Made by a program: the position numbers and the translations under genes
Notes under the pieces: model-generated
What the model was told of the DNA's origin: nothing
Seen by the model: only the letters and a program-made list of their open reading frames with translations
Database searches by the model: none
Part shown: in pieces, positions 11,990 through 22,694 of the stretch
Numbering within the stretch: position 1 is the first letter of the stretch
Layout: each line of letters begins with the position of its first letter
Origin: Heloderma charlesbogerti
Lineage: Eukaryota; Chordata; Lepidosauria; Squamata; Helodermatidae
Direction of reading: 5' to 3'
Assembly (NCBI GenBank): GCA_026122225.1
Contig: JANEZZ010000298.1
Location: 124,001-188,000, forward strand
Length of the DNA: 64,000 nucleotides

Positions 11990-13260
11990 CACTTGCCTGA
12001 GGGCTTGAGGATGGGGCAGCCCAGCAGGGGCAGGTTAGCTTTGAGGAAGACCAGCTGCTCTACTAAATCAGCATCCAAGCAGGAGTGGCGGGGTGTCACC
12101 ACATCACCTGCCATGGAGAACACCCTCTTGCTTGGTATGCTGGTTGGTGGCCAGACAAGTCTTTCCCTGGCCACCTGAGCCAGGTCCAGCCAAACCTTGC
12201 TGGGGGATAACCAGTAGGCCATGGGATCCATGGACCAGTCTTCCAAGGGCTCCACCAAGTAATGCTGCACAGATGTAGCAGCGTCATCCTGGCAGGCAGG
12301 TTGGCTGCTTCTCCCCCTGACCACTGCCTGCACTGCCTTGGCCCAGAACATCTCCCCTGTGTTCCTGCAGGGAGTGATGCTGCTGGAAGGGATAGTGCCC
12401 TGTCTCCCTGCTGCCTCCTCCTCGTCGTCAGGCACCTGCCCCAGCCTGTTTAGCTGTGCCTCCCTCCCTTGTCATGCCAGCATTTCCTGCCCCATGCAGG
12501 AGTTCTCCCCACAAAGGCCATCTTTCAGGTGCAGATTGCACATAGTGGCCAAAATGTATCTCCTTTCCCAGCATAGGGGCTCTACCCACCATACTAGGCC
12601 ATCCCTCAACCTTGTCGCCACATCCTGCACATCTGGTAGGAAGCACCTGCCTGTGATGGGATCCCAGTCTCCAGAAACTTGCCCATCTGCTTCTGGAGAT
12701 GCCTGACTACAGGGATCACCTGGCTGAGGAGGGCGGTGCTGGGGTTTAGGGTCTTGGCAGCCTTGAGGAATGGCTTGAGGACCACCACGAGCTGGGACAT
12801 GGCATCCCACTGAGGCCTGCCCAAGGGTGCCTGGATGCCAATGTCCCCGACCCTTGACACCTTGTGGGCAGCAGGCTGTTCCTCCAACATATGCTCCAGC
12901 CTAAATTAGGAGGAGTTCCAGCACATTGCCACATCCTGCACCAGACTGTGCTGCAGGAGCCCCAACGCTGCCTGCTTCTCCCACAGCAGCCTATTGCCCT
13001 TGATGCTGTGGTGGAAGTGACTAGCCACCTTCCTGCAGCTCTCCAACAGGATACAGATGCCGGACATGGGGGTGGGATATGCCTTGCTGCTGCCTATGCT
13101 GAGGGCATCCCTTAAGGTCTGGTTGAGATATGAGTGATGCAGCGGATGCTCTTGAATCCACCGTCATGCACAGCCTTCACCATGTTACCCCCCCCCAGTC
13201 CATGACTATGTATCCATGGGTGAGCTGGTGCTCAGTGACCCACCTGTCCACCATGTGATT
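11990..13260 (-). pseudogene. Decayed Ac-type hAT transposase (ZBED-like), pseudogene
   Basis: Conceptual translation of the minus strand, with frame changes, follows the Ac/ZBED hAT order. YIVMDWGGGNMVKAVHDGG corresponds to the family's TDNASNMVKAV catalytic block. Then come the LLESCRKVASHFHHS helix, VQDVAMCWNSS (RW-N-S block), LNPSTALLSQVIPVVRHL, and the C-terminal dimerisation domain with DPMAYWLSPSKVWLDLA, ATSI-like PPTSIPSKRVFSMAGDVV and ADLVEQLVFLK. The BED finger and N-terminus are absent; a CR1 lies immediately upstream at 13262. Stops and frameshifts make it non-functional. It was presumably a DNA-binding, cut-and-paste transposase. Confidence 0.8.
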
Positions 13261-13261
13261 T

Positions 13262-13690
13262 GTAGAATCATAGAATAGTAGGGTTGGAAGGGGCCTACAA
13301 GGCCATCGAGTCCACCCCCCTGCTCAATGCAGGAATCCACGTCAGAGCATCCCTGACAGATGGCTGTCCAGCCTCCTCTTGAATGCCTCCAGTGTGGGAG
13401 ATCCCACCACCTCCCTAGGGAATTGGTTCCATTGCCATATTGCTCTAACAGTCAGGACGTTTTTCCTAACGTTCAGCTGGAATCTGGCTTCCTGTAACTT
13501 GAGCCCATTCTTCCGTGTCTTGCACTCTGGGATGATCAAGAAGAGATGCTGGCCTTCCTCTCTATGACAACCTTTCAAGTACTTGAAGAGCACTATCATA
13601 TCTCCCCTCAGTCTTCTCTTCTCAAGGCTAAACATGCCCAGTTCTTTTAGGGCTTTGTTCATGGCCCCTCTTATCTCTGCTGCCATGTGG
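13262..13690 (-). mobile_element. CR1 LINE 3' end
   Basis: The minus strand 13686-13342 encodes the CR1 reverse-transcriptase C-terminus ([40 protein letters not shown]). The element ends toward 13262 with the CR1 ATTCTATGATTC terminal repeat. It is truncated at its 5' side and sits next to the hAT pseudogene. Confidence 0.9.
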
Positions 13691-13837
13691 GACTTTTCAA
13701 GGCTCTAGCTGGAAAACTATGAAGAAAGAGTTGACTTGAGAAATGTGGCAGGCAGGTGGGTGGGGGTGGGGGAAAACAATAAGGCAAGGCACAGGTAGAC
13801 TACTAGTAATATTTCTTGGTTTTTTAATAAAGAATTT

Positions 13838-13865
13838 AGAAAGAAAGAAAGAAAGAAAGAAAGAA

Positions 13866-13919
<54 letters not shown>
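13838..13919. repeat. (AAAG)n followed by (CCAG)n microsatellites
   Basis: An AAAG run (13838-13868) passes directly into about thirteen CCAG units (13869-13919), which run into the GAGAATTTCTCC of the following hAT-like element. The CCAG run occupies the place of the element's TAGGGATGTCAG terminus. Confidence 0.92.
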
Positions 13920-14708
13920 AGAATTTCTCCATGAATCTCTGGGAAGCCGACTGCCAATGCATTCAGCCCCCTGAAATTGGTGGAGAAATGGTCCGCCACC
14001 CCCCCGCCACCCCCCGGGATGGGACTTACCTTTGGGAATGTCCCTGGCGGCGGCAGCTCCCGGCGGCGGCGCAGCTGCGCAGCGGCAGTGGCGGCCGGTC
14101 TTCCGACCGGCCGCTGCCACCGCCATTTCCAAGTTAAAAAAAAATAATAACAACAAACGTGATAGCCTACGTAAAGATTTATGTAGCCTATCACGGCTAG
14201 ATTTTCAAAAAACACCATGATAGGCTACGTAAATGTTTACGTAGCCTATCACAGCTGACTTTGAAAAAAAAATAATAAAGCCCATGGGCGCCGCCATTTA
14301 CGTTCCTTATTTTGGCACGGGTAGTTTATGTAAATATTTACATAGACTACGGCGAAAATAAGGGTAACGCTATTTTTTTTTCCAAAGTCAGCTGTGATAG
14401 GCTACGTAAACATTTACGTAGCCTATCACGGCTGACTGCAGGCCAGGGATGCAAACGGCGGCGGCTACGACCGCTGCCATTTGCGTCCCAACAGGAGAAG
14501 AGCTTTCGCGGCTGGAGAGTCGGGGTGCTCCCCCCCGGCCAGAATTTTGGCGGGGAGGGATGGGGCGCCTCCCCCCCAGCCAGAATTTCGGCAGGGAGGG
14601 ATGGGGCGCCTCCCCCCCCGCCCAGAATTTCGGGGGGAGGGACGGAGCACCTCCCCCCCACTGCTAAGCAAGCTTCGGGATCAGGTAAGTGACTTTCGTC
14701 CATCCCTA
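13869..14708. mobile_element. hAT-like palindromic element #4
   Basis: The left arm starts GAGAATTTCTCCATGAATC after the CCAG tract, and the right end is CAGGTAAGTGACTTTCG...CATCCCTA. The octamer aaagaaag precedes the CCAG tract and also follows the element, consistent with insertion into an AAAG repeat, although such a repeat makes this weak evidence. The core has GATAGGCTACGTAAATG palindromes and TTAGCG-type centres. Confidence 0.85.
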
Positions 14709-15570
14709 AAAGAAAGAAAGAAACTTAAATGGTTGAATATAATTAAGAATGGCTGGGGGGTGGGAGGGAGCAAAAGAACAAGCCAAAAAGGAGCTAACTG
14801 TTTGTTTTTAAATAAATAATCTAGAAAAGAAAGAAGAGTTGAATGGGGAAGGACTGGGTAGGAAAGAAGAAGAAGAAGCTGCACACACACACACACACAC
14901 ACACACCAGAGATCTAACCAAATTTAACAAAGAAACACAGCTTTCAGTAACCCAAGCAATCACCTAGCTCTTGCTCTCACAATGAACAAACATGGACCAA
15001 AATATCTACAGTATTCCCACCCCGCCCTCCTCCACCACTGTCACTGATTGGACACTGCTGGGTTAAGTTCAGCCCTAATTTGGCCATTTGCCAAATCTCC
15101 CTCTCTCCCTCCCTCCCTGCCCCTAATCTTTCACAAGTTGATACATTTTGGAGACAGGCTGTCTGGGCTAATCAGAATGCATCAGAAGAGCTCCAGATAT
15201 ACAAGGCAGGCAGACAAAAGAGCCTAATAGGTAAACCCACTAACAGATTTGTACACAGTATCCTTCTAGGACAATATTTTATACATAGCCAAGTAATGCA
15301 GCTTTAGGAGGATGTGGCATATCATAACCAGTAACTTATTTTGTATTTCCCAATGTTTCCCCTGAAAAGGGGTGCAAGAGTGGGCACCCCCACCCCACCC
15401 ACCAAGATATAGAAAAGTAGAAATAGCTTGAAGTATAGCAAGAGCACGAATTCACACATTACTGAGAGGCTGTGTACGTTTTGAAAAATATAGATGGTCC
15501 CAAGAACTCTAAGTTTCCAAACTCATTATTGTCAACATTTTTTTTTAATGCTTTTTCATTCCTAGATTAG
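14709..15570 (+). other. Distal gene A intron 4
   Basis: It holds a CA microsatellite (14880-14907) and then sequence that becomes alignable with gene B intron 4 from about 15300 (AGCTTTAGGAGGAT) up to the exon 5 acceptor. No gene is seen. Confidence 0.65.
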
Positions 15571-15697
15571 ACACGACCACTTTCTGTATGTACTGAGAGT
15601 TGCCATCCTGGTTCTAGCAAGAAAGTGAAGGAAGGGAAGCCATACTGCTGCTATGATTGCATTCCATGTCCAGAAGGGAAGATTTCAAACAAGGAGG
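15571..15697 (+). CDS. V2R gene A exon 5 (cysteine-rich NCD3G domain)
   Basis: 127 nt, phase 0 to phase 1. It encodes TRPLSVCTESCHPGSS, then VKEGKPYCCYDCIPCPEG and KISNKE. These residues supply six of the nine cysteines of the NCD3G linker that couples the venus-flytrap domain to the membrane domain. The acceptor is the second AG of CCTAGATTAG: starting after the first AG would put stops in frame. The donor is GAGG|GTAAGA. The final G joins AT of exon 6 to give Asp. It is intact and too short to stand out as an ORF. Confidence 0.92.
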
Positions 15698-15946
15698 GTA
15701 AGAAATATCCTATAACTGCACAGAGTTATACAAGAGAGTGGCTGTACTCTAGTTGATACACTGGGGTGACTGTTCTTCAGTGTTTCAAACAGGATACAAA
15801 GGTTTTGTAATGGGGATGTGGGAGGAAGCTGCAGAAGCAACAAGAATATGGTATGTCTGGGTGTGTCTTTCTCTGTGTGATCATTTGCTGTTCAATATTC
15901 TAAAAAAAAAAAGCAAACCTCAAGCCTTGAAGACAATAGTAATTTC

Positions 15947-16477
15947 TAGGGGTGTACGAACCTCACTCACTGTTCCGGGTCACAGCTGTGGGGGGAGGTG
16001 ATCTGTCCCTCCCCCCAGAATCCTGCCCAGCTGGCTCCGCTCCACGGCAAGTCCACGGAGCCACCGGCCAGGCCCATCCGCAGCTGGACTACCGTCCCTG
16101 CATTAGCCGTCCCTGCATTAGCCGTGATAGGCTATGTATATATTTACGTAGCCTATCACGGAAAGAGCAGGGACGCAAAATGCGTAGCGGCCGCCATTTG
16201 CGTCCCTACTCTTTGCTGTGACCAATCACAGCCACAGGCAGGGACACAAATGGCGGCCACTACACTGGCCGCCATTTCGTTCTGCAGCCCGGCAGCAGAT
16301 GGCTGCAAAATGAAGACAAATGACCCAGAGCAGCCACCACCACCAGGTAGGGTCCATTCTGGGGGGAGTTCGGGGGGTGGGTGGGGTAGTCACTTCTGCC
16401 ACAAACTTGGGGGGGGGGGTGGATTCTAAAGAATCCGGCCTCATTGGAGTCGGTGGCAGATTTCTCCACCATCCCTA
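15947..16477. mobile_element. hAT-like palindromic element #5
   Basis: It starts TAGGGGTGTACGAAC and ends CACCATCCCTA, flanked by gtaatttc and gtaattgc (7 of 8 identical). This short form has one GATAGGCTA palindrome and two CAAATGGCGGCC modules. Confidence 0.88.
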
Positions 16478-16892
16478 GTAATTGCAGTTGATTCTGACTA
16501 GCCAGCACGTGGGTGTTTCTGATGAGTCAATTTAGTGTAGTGCTTATGTAACACTTCCTACAGGATTTCTAAAGGGATTCAGAGCAAAGGCCTTATACAG
16601 GGACAATTAACATATATTATTCTAATTTCTTAATTATCAACAATAATAATATACATATAAGAATTCTACATAAATAACAATTCAAATATCACAAAACAGT
16701 AAAACAGAGCATAGCCCTCTTAAAGTTCTGTCTTCCAGATGGGGTCCACAACAAAAATATAAAGAAAGCTTCTCCCTGATGTTTGGTTTTTCTGCTGACC
16801 AAGGAGGGAAAACCGTCTCTTCACATCTCACCTCAGCTCCACATAAGTCTTCTCAAAGTGGATCAGAGTCTCGTAACACAGGCACAAACTTT
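16478..16892 (+). other. Gene A intron 5 spacer
   Basis: AT-rich intronic sequence with no recognised gene or repeat. Confidence 0.5.
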
Positions 16893-17758
16893 TAGGGATG
16901 TCAGAGAATTTCTCCACGAATCTCGGGGAGGCCAAATGCCAGCGCATTCGGCCCCCCGAAATTGGTGGAGAAATGGTCTGCCACTCCCCCCCCCCCGGGA
17001 CAGGACTTACCTTGTTCAAATGTCCCTGGCGGTGGCGGCGGATCCGGCGGCAGTTCAGTGGCAGTTCAGCTGCCGCCGCCAACATTTCCAAGTAAAACAA
17101 ACAAACAAACAAACAAATGTGATAGGCTACGTAAAGATTTACATAGCCTATCACAGCTAGATTTTTAAAAAACACCGTGATAGGCTACGTAAAACTTTAC
17201 GTAGCCTATCACGGCTGACTTTGAGGGGGGAAAAAAAAACTGTGAACGCAAATGGCGGCGCCCATGGGCACCGCCATTTGTGTTCCTTATTTTGGCATGT
17301 GTAGTCTATGTAAACATTTATGTAGACTACGACGAAAATAAGGAGAACGCAAATAGCGTTCCCCTTATTTTCACCATAGTCTACATAAATGTTTACGTAG
17401 ACTACACGTGCCAAAATGAGGAACGCAAATGGCGGAGCCCATGGGCGCCACCATTTGCATACGCGCTTTTTTATTTTTTTTAAGTCAGCCATGATAGGCT
17501 ATGTAAAGATTTACATAGCCTATCACGGCTGACTGCAGGGACGCAAACGGCAGCGGCTACGGCCGCCGCCATTTGCGTCCCGGCAGGAGAGGAGATTTCG
17601 CGGCCGGAGGGACGGGGTGCCTCCCCCCCGGCCAGAATTTTGGGGGGAGGGATGGGGCGCCTCCCCCCCAGCCAGAATTTCAGGGTGAGGGACGGAGCGC
17701 CTCCCCTTCACCGCAAAGCAAGCTTCGGGACCAGGTAAGGGACTTTCTTCCATCCCTA
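16893..17758. mobile_element. hAT-like palindromic element #6
   Basis: The termini TAGGGATGTCAGAG...CATCCCTA are flanked by a perfect TSD, caaacttt, at 16885-16892 and 17759-17766. The core carries paired GTGATAGGCTACGTAAA, CAAATGGCG and TAGTCTACATAAATG palindromes centred near 17355. Confidence 0.93.
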
Positions 17759-17770
17759 CAAACTTTACAG

Positions 17771-19236
17771 TAGGGATGGCGGAGAATTCCGCCACGGATT
17801 CCAGTGAGGCAGGATTCTGTAGAATCCAGTGCCCCGGAATCTGCGGCGGAATGGTCTCTTGCCCCCCCACCCCCCGCAGAATCCCCCAGGACAGCACTTA
17901 CCTGGGGCGGATGCAGAAGATTCAGCAGCAACAGCAGGTCTCCTGGCCGGTCGCGGCCGGGCTGCTGCAGCCGCCATTGCCTTCCTTCGAACTGTGATAG
18001 GCTACGTAAGAACTTGCATAGCCTATCATGGCTAACTCCCCCCCAAAAAAATCAGCATACGCAAATGGCGGTGGCTAAGGCAGCCGCCATTTGCGTTCCC
18101 TATTTGTCACCATGTTATCCTACATAAATATTTACGTAGGCTTTTATGATAAAAAAAAGAAACGCAAATAGCACCCACTACGTAATTGCCTATGTAAATA
18201 TTTATGTAGGATAACATGACGAAAAATAGGGAACGCAAATGGCGGCCGCTGTAGCCACCGCCATTTGCGTATGCTGGTTTAGGGGGTGGGGTTAGCCGTG
18301 ATAGGCTAGGAATGTCAGAGAATTCTGCCACAGTGCATTTGGACCCCCGAAATCGGTGGAGGAACGGTATGCCCCCCCGCCCCGCCCGGGACGAGACTTA
18401 CCTGGGGCGGATCTTCCTGGAGGTGGCGGCTGCGGCGGCGGCTGCGGCAGCTGTTCGGAGGGGGTTTGGCGGTGGTGGCTGCGGCAGCCGGTCTTCTTAC
18501 CGGCCGCTGCCACTGCCATTTCCAGGTTTTTTTAAAAAAATGTGATAGGCTACGTAAATGTTTACGTAGCCTATCATGGCTGATTTTTTTAAAAAAAGCA
18601 CGTGCGTACGCAAACGGCCGCGGCCACTGCCGCCACCGTTTGCGTTCCTTATTTTGGCATGTCTTAGTCTATGTCAAGATTTACATAGACTAAGACAGCG
18701 AGAATAAGGGGAATGCAAATAGCGTAGCATCCACTGGTTATTGCGGCTGACTGCAGGGATGCAAACGGCGGCAGCTATGGCCGCCGCCATTTGTGTCCCT
18801 GCTAGCCAGCGGCCAGATGTCCGGCTGCTGACAGAGCCGGCTAGCGGCTCCACAGAATCCCTGCGGAGCACAGCCAGCCAGCCAGCCAGGTTTCCGGGTG
18901 GAGGGACGGAGCGCATCCCCCTGCCATCAACATAATCCGCGAAAGGTAAGTGCCTTTCGTACATCCCTATGATAGGCTACGTAAATTCTTAAGTAGCCTA
19001 TCACAGCTACCTGGCTGGATGCAAATGCAGCACGTCCGTGGCCGGAAACCCGGCTGCGGACGGCCATGGCCAGCTACTCCACGGCCTGACCGCGGAGCGG
19101 AGCCAGCCGTTGAGGATTCCGGGGGGGAGGACTGGATTACCTCCCCCCCATCAAGGATTCTGGGGGGAGGGATTGAGCGCCTCCCCCCCACCACAAAAGT
19201 TTCTGAGATAAGGTAAGTGACTTTTGTACATCCCTA
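17771..19236. mobile_element. hAT-like palindromic element #7 (outer, interrupted)
   Basis: It starts TAGGGATGGCGGAGAATTCC and ends AGGTAAGTGACTTTTG...CATCCCTA. A perfect TSD, ctttacag, lies at 17763-17770 and 19237-19244. Element #8 (18307-18969) is inserted into one of its GATAGGC palindromes. Without #8 and its 8-bp duplication it is about 795 bp long. It inserted only 4 bases from the right duplication of element #6. Confidence 0.92.
18307..18969. mobile_element. hAT-like palindromic element #8, nested in #7
   Basis: TAGGAATGTCAGAG...CATCCCTA with a perfect TSD tgataggc at 18299-18306 and 18970-18977. That octamer is part of the host element's own GTGATAGGCTACGTA palindrome arm. It is younger than element #7. 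Confidence 0.93.
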
Positions 19237-19366
19237 CTTTACAGACAGCTGTTTATATAATATCAACAGACAAATAGATGAGGAACTCACAGAGTTTGGG
19301 AAAATTATGAGTCTTTTTAAAAAAATAAAGGAAACCTCACTACTAACCTGTCTCAAGGGTTCAGGG

Positions 19367-20309
19367 TAGGGATGGTGGAGAATTCTGCCACGGATTTCAG
19401 TGAGGCTAAATGCACTGGCATTCAGTCCCCCGAAACCCGTGGCAGAACAGCCTCCCACTCCCCGCCTCCCCGCGGAATCCCCCCTGGGACAATGTTTACC
19501 TGGGGTGGATGTTGCGGTGGCTCCGGTGGCAGCTTCGGCGGTGGCTCTGGTGGCGGCAGCGGCAGCTGGTCTCTCAGCTGGCCGCTGTGGACTCAAATAG
19601 CGGCCACCATAGCAGCCACCATTTGCATCCGGACAGGCTGCCGTGATAGGCTACGTAAGTATTTACATAGCCTATCACGGCAAAGGCAGCCACACAAATG
19701 GAGGCCACCACACCATTTGCATAGCTGCCTTTGCTGTGATAGGCTACATAAATACTTATGTAGCCTATCACGGCAAGCTAAAAAAAAAAAAAAAAACAGC
19801 GTATGCAAATGTCAGCGGTTATGGCCGCCATTTGCGTTCCCTTTTTTTCACTGTTTTAGCCATTTTTTTCACTGTTTTCCCATAGGGCGCCGCCATTTGC
19901 GTAAGCACTTTTTTTTTTTTCAAAGTCAATGTGATAGGCTACATAACGATTTACGTAGCCTATCACGGCTGACTTTGGAAATCTAGCCATGATAGGCTAT
20001 GTTAATTGTTACGTAGCCTATCACGGTTTTTTTGTTGTTGTTGTTGTTGTTGTTCTTTTACACTTTGTTTCGCGGCCAGGGATACGGGGCGCTTCTCCCT
20101 GGCCTGAATTTCAGCCGGGCGAGGCGGGACGCCTCCCCCCCTCGCCTGAACTTCAGGGGGAGAAGCGAAGCGAAGCACCTCCCCCCCACCGCGAACCACC
20201 CCTGCAAAAAGGTAAGTGACTTTCGTACATCCCTAGAGGTGCGGAGCACCTCCCCCCCCCCCCCGCAAATCACCCCATGGAAAAGGTAAGTGACTTTCAT
20301 ACTTCCCTA
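19367..20309. mobile_element. hAT-like palindromic element #9 with doubled right end
   Basis: It starts TAGGGATGGTGGAGAATTC, and a perfect TSD gttcaggg lies at 19359-19366 and 20310-20317. Two successive right termini exist, ending at 20235 and 20309. Each has GGTAAGTGACTTTC followed by CCCTA, so a terminal segment of about 74 bp is tandemly duplicated inside the TSDs. Confidence 0.9.
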
Positions 20310-20673
20310 GTTCAGGGCCTTACACAGAGGAGAAAGCACACTTCTTCCAAACTGCATTGAGGACAGCCCATAATGGTGGCCACTCCCTATCTCACTTTCT
20401 CACTGAGTATGTGCAGGAATACCCCCCCTCCAGAATTCTTAAAGAGAAATATACCTGTGGATTGCACATAGAGTGTTGGACTGAGACTTGAAAGATCCCG
20501 GTTCTAGTCCTCACTCAGCCATGAAATTCACTGGGTGACTTTTGGCTAGTCACTGACTCTTAGTCTGACTTTCCTCAGGGGGATGTTGTGAAGATAAAAT
20601 AGAGATGAGGATGAAGTGGACCATGTAAGCCACCTAGGGTTCATTGTAAGAGGGAAGCAGGTTGGATATAAAT

Positions 20674-20704
<31 letters not shown>

Positions 20705-21582
20705 TCTTTCGAAACGGGGCCTTAACAGCTCCTGCTCACTGGAATTCTGAAACATGTTTAAAAAAAAAAATCCTCAGCGAGTGCTTGATAGAAAAGTAAT
20801 ACATGAGAAGGCTGTGTTCTTCCATTCTAGACCCAGCAGCTGTCATTCATACCTATGTACTTTTGCAGCGTACTTGAATTGGGCCCATCTTTAAACACTG
20901 TTCAGATGCTTCATCTCATGCATAAATTCTTAACACTGGTTGTTTCTTAACAATGCTGGCTGACAATGAAAAGTCACTGGCAGCCATAGCATAATAACAG
21001 GGTGGGGGAGAGTTCAAAACAAAACAAAAAAACACTCTAGTGGAGATGGAGCATGCCCCAGCCAGTAGCATTGAAATGTATAATTGGTGATGGGATAGTT
21101 GCATCTGCTGACCACCACATCCCTCATCCATACAAGAGTGGCCACCTATTCTGCAAATATGCACCTGCATGATGCTGGCTACGACACCATCAACACAACC
21201 ACCATCACTGCATCCATGTTCTGAGAGGAATGGGTGAGATTTGCCATCACCCCCTTCACCCCCAATGCAATGCTGAAGCCACAGACAGTTATGCATAGGA
21301 AAACACCTCACCAGCAACCAGAGCATCTTTATAAACATGGAACATCAGTCACAGTCAGTTAGCATGCCTTTATGATCCCAAGTGGATTACCAGGTCCTTG
21401 TTCTAAAAGCACAATATTCTGCTTTGAATCCCTGCCAGAGTTCATACTATCAGTACGGAACGTGTCGTCTGATCTGAATGGAGAATGTTTGTTGGTGTGA
21501 GAGGAAGAGTTATGACATAGTGTTGAGATTTACGCATGTTGGTTTGTGAGCTGAACCTCACATCTTTTCTTTTCTGTTCTAG
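20310..21582 (+). other. Distal gene A intron 5
   Basis: It contains a SINE (listed separately), a GA microsatellite near 20685-20703, and sequence from about 20900 to 21580 that aligns with gene B intron 5 at about 57960-58620. No gene is seen. Confidence 0.65.
20465..20690 (+). repeat. MIR-like/tRNA-derived SINE
   Basis: TAGAGTGTTGGACTGAGACT and GATCCCGGTTCTAGTCC resemble tRNA A/B-box promoter blocks. They are followed by CTCAGCCATGAAATTCACTG, AGTCACTGACTCTTAG and TTGGATATAAATGTAAT. The order and content match a SINE class abundant in squamates. Confidence 0.75.
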
Positions 21583-22484
21583 ATATGACGGACTGTAACA
21601 AATGCTCAGACAAAGACTATCCAAGCAAGAATCGGGATTTCTGTATTCCAAGGACTATAAACTTCTTGTCTTATGAAGAACCTTTGGGCCTCACTTTAGC
21701 CTTCCTTACGCTTTCCTTTTCTTTGATCACAGTTCTGGTGCTGGGAATGTTTATGAAGCACCACAACACTCCTATAGTCAAAGCCAATAACCGGAACCTC
21801 ACCTACACTCTCCTCATCTCCCTCCTGCTCTGCTTCCTTTGCACATTCCTATTTATTGGCCAGCCTCAGAAGGGGACATGCCTCTTCCGACAAACTGGCT
21901 TTGCCATCATCTTCTCAGTGGCTGTTTCTTCTGTACTAGCAAAAACCATCATGGTAGTTCTGGCTTTCATGGCCACCAAGCCAGGATCTAGGATGAGGAA
22001 GTGGCTGGGGAAGGAGCAGGCCAGCTCCATTGTTGTTTCCTGTTCCCTTATCCAAGCAGGAATTTGCCTTCTTTGGTTGGGAACATCACCCCCATTCCCA
22101 GATGTTGATATGCAGTCACTGGCTGAAGAAATTGTACTGGAATGTAATGAGGGCTCTGTGACTATGTTTTACTGTGCCTTGTGTTACATGGGCTTCCTGG
22201 CAATTTTCAGTTTTACTGTGGCCTTCCTCTCCAGGAAGTTACCTGGCAGTTTCAATGAAGCCAGGTTCATCACTTTCAGTATGTTGGTCTTTTGCAGTGT
22301 TTGGTTATCTTTTGTTCCATCCTACCTGAGCACCAAGGGAAAACACATGGTATCTGTTGAGATCTTCTCTATCTTAGCCTCCAGTGCTGGATTGCTGGGT
22401 TGTATCTTTTCCCCCAAATGTTACATTCTTGTGTTGAGGCCTGAGCTGAACAACAGGGAACAGCTAATAAGAAGAAAATACTGA
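21583..22484 (+). CDS. V2R gene A exon 6 (seven-transmembrane domain)
   Basis: The last exon is 902 nt, phase 1, with acceptor TTTCTGTTCTAG. It gives the final NCD3G cysteines ([18 protein letters not shown]), then LSYEEPLG leading into TM1, and seven hydrophobic helices. Class C landmarks are [14 protein letters not shown] after TM1, PQKGTC and [11 protein letters not shown] in TM3, KPGSRMRKW in the second intracellular loop, the ECNEGS turn before TM5, and [11 protein letters not shown] at the C-terminus, ending RRKY and TGA at 22482-22484. There is no defect. It is about 88% identical to gene B exon 6 (36 differences in 299 residues, counted by eye). G-protein coupling is expected from the family. 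Confidence 0.96.
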
Positions 22485-22694
22485 AGAATTTATGTTTACC
22501 TTTTGCTATAGTATAGACCAGACCTTTGTGTGTGCCCATTACACGATTGCTCAGAGTTCCCTCTTCATCGGTTGCTGTATATTGATCTTTCCATACTTTG
22601 GGGAGCTGAATCAAGATTTACTTAGGGAAAACCATCATGTAAATAGTAAAATCCCCCTCATTATCCCCCTCATTATCCCCTTAGATTCACTTTC
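22485..22694 (+). other. Gene A 3' flank
   Basis: This is the probable 3' UTR. No clear AATAAA signal is visible in the first 200 bases before repeat DNA begins. Confidence 0.5.

Larger units (their letters stand above)
799..22484 (+). other. V2R gene A, span of exons 2-6
   Basis: Vomeronasal type-2 receptor, a class C GPCR expected in the dendritic membrane of vomeronasal sensory neurons. The exons are 799-1090, 3889-4749, 5316-5543, 15571-15697 and 21583-22484. All are open, with AG/GT borders and compatible phases. Joined to a 218-nt exon 1 like that of gene C they would give 876 codons including stop, a normal length for the family. Introns 4 (10.0 kb) and 5 (5.9 kb) are swollen with mobile elements; introns 2 (2.8 kb) and 3 (0.57 kb) are nearly free of them. 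Exon 1 is not in the window, so function is plausible but unproven. Confidence 0.85.

Noticed and set aside
12262..13115. Plus-strand frames in 11966-13115
   Set aside because: They are complements of the minus-strand hAT transposase pseudogene, which shows family motifs.
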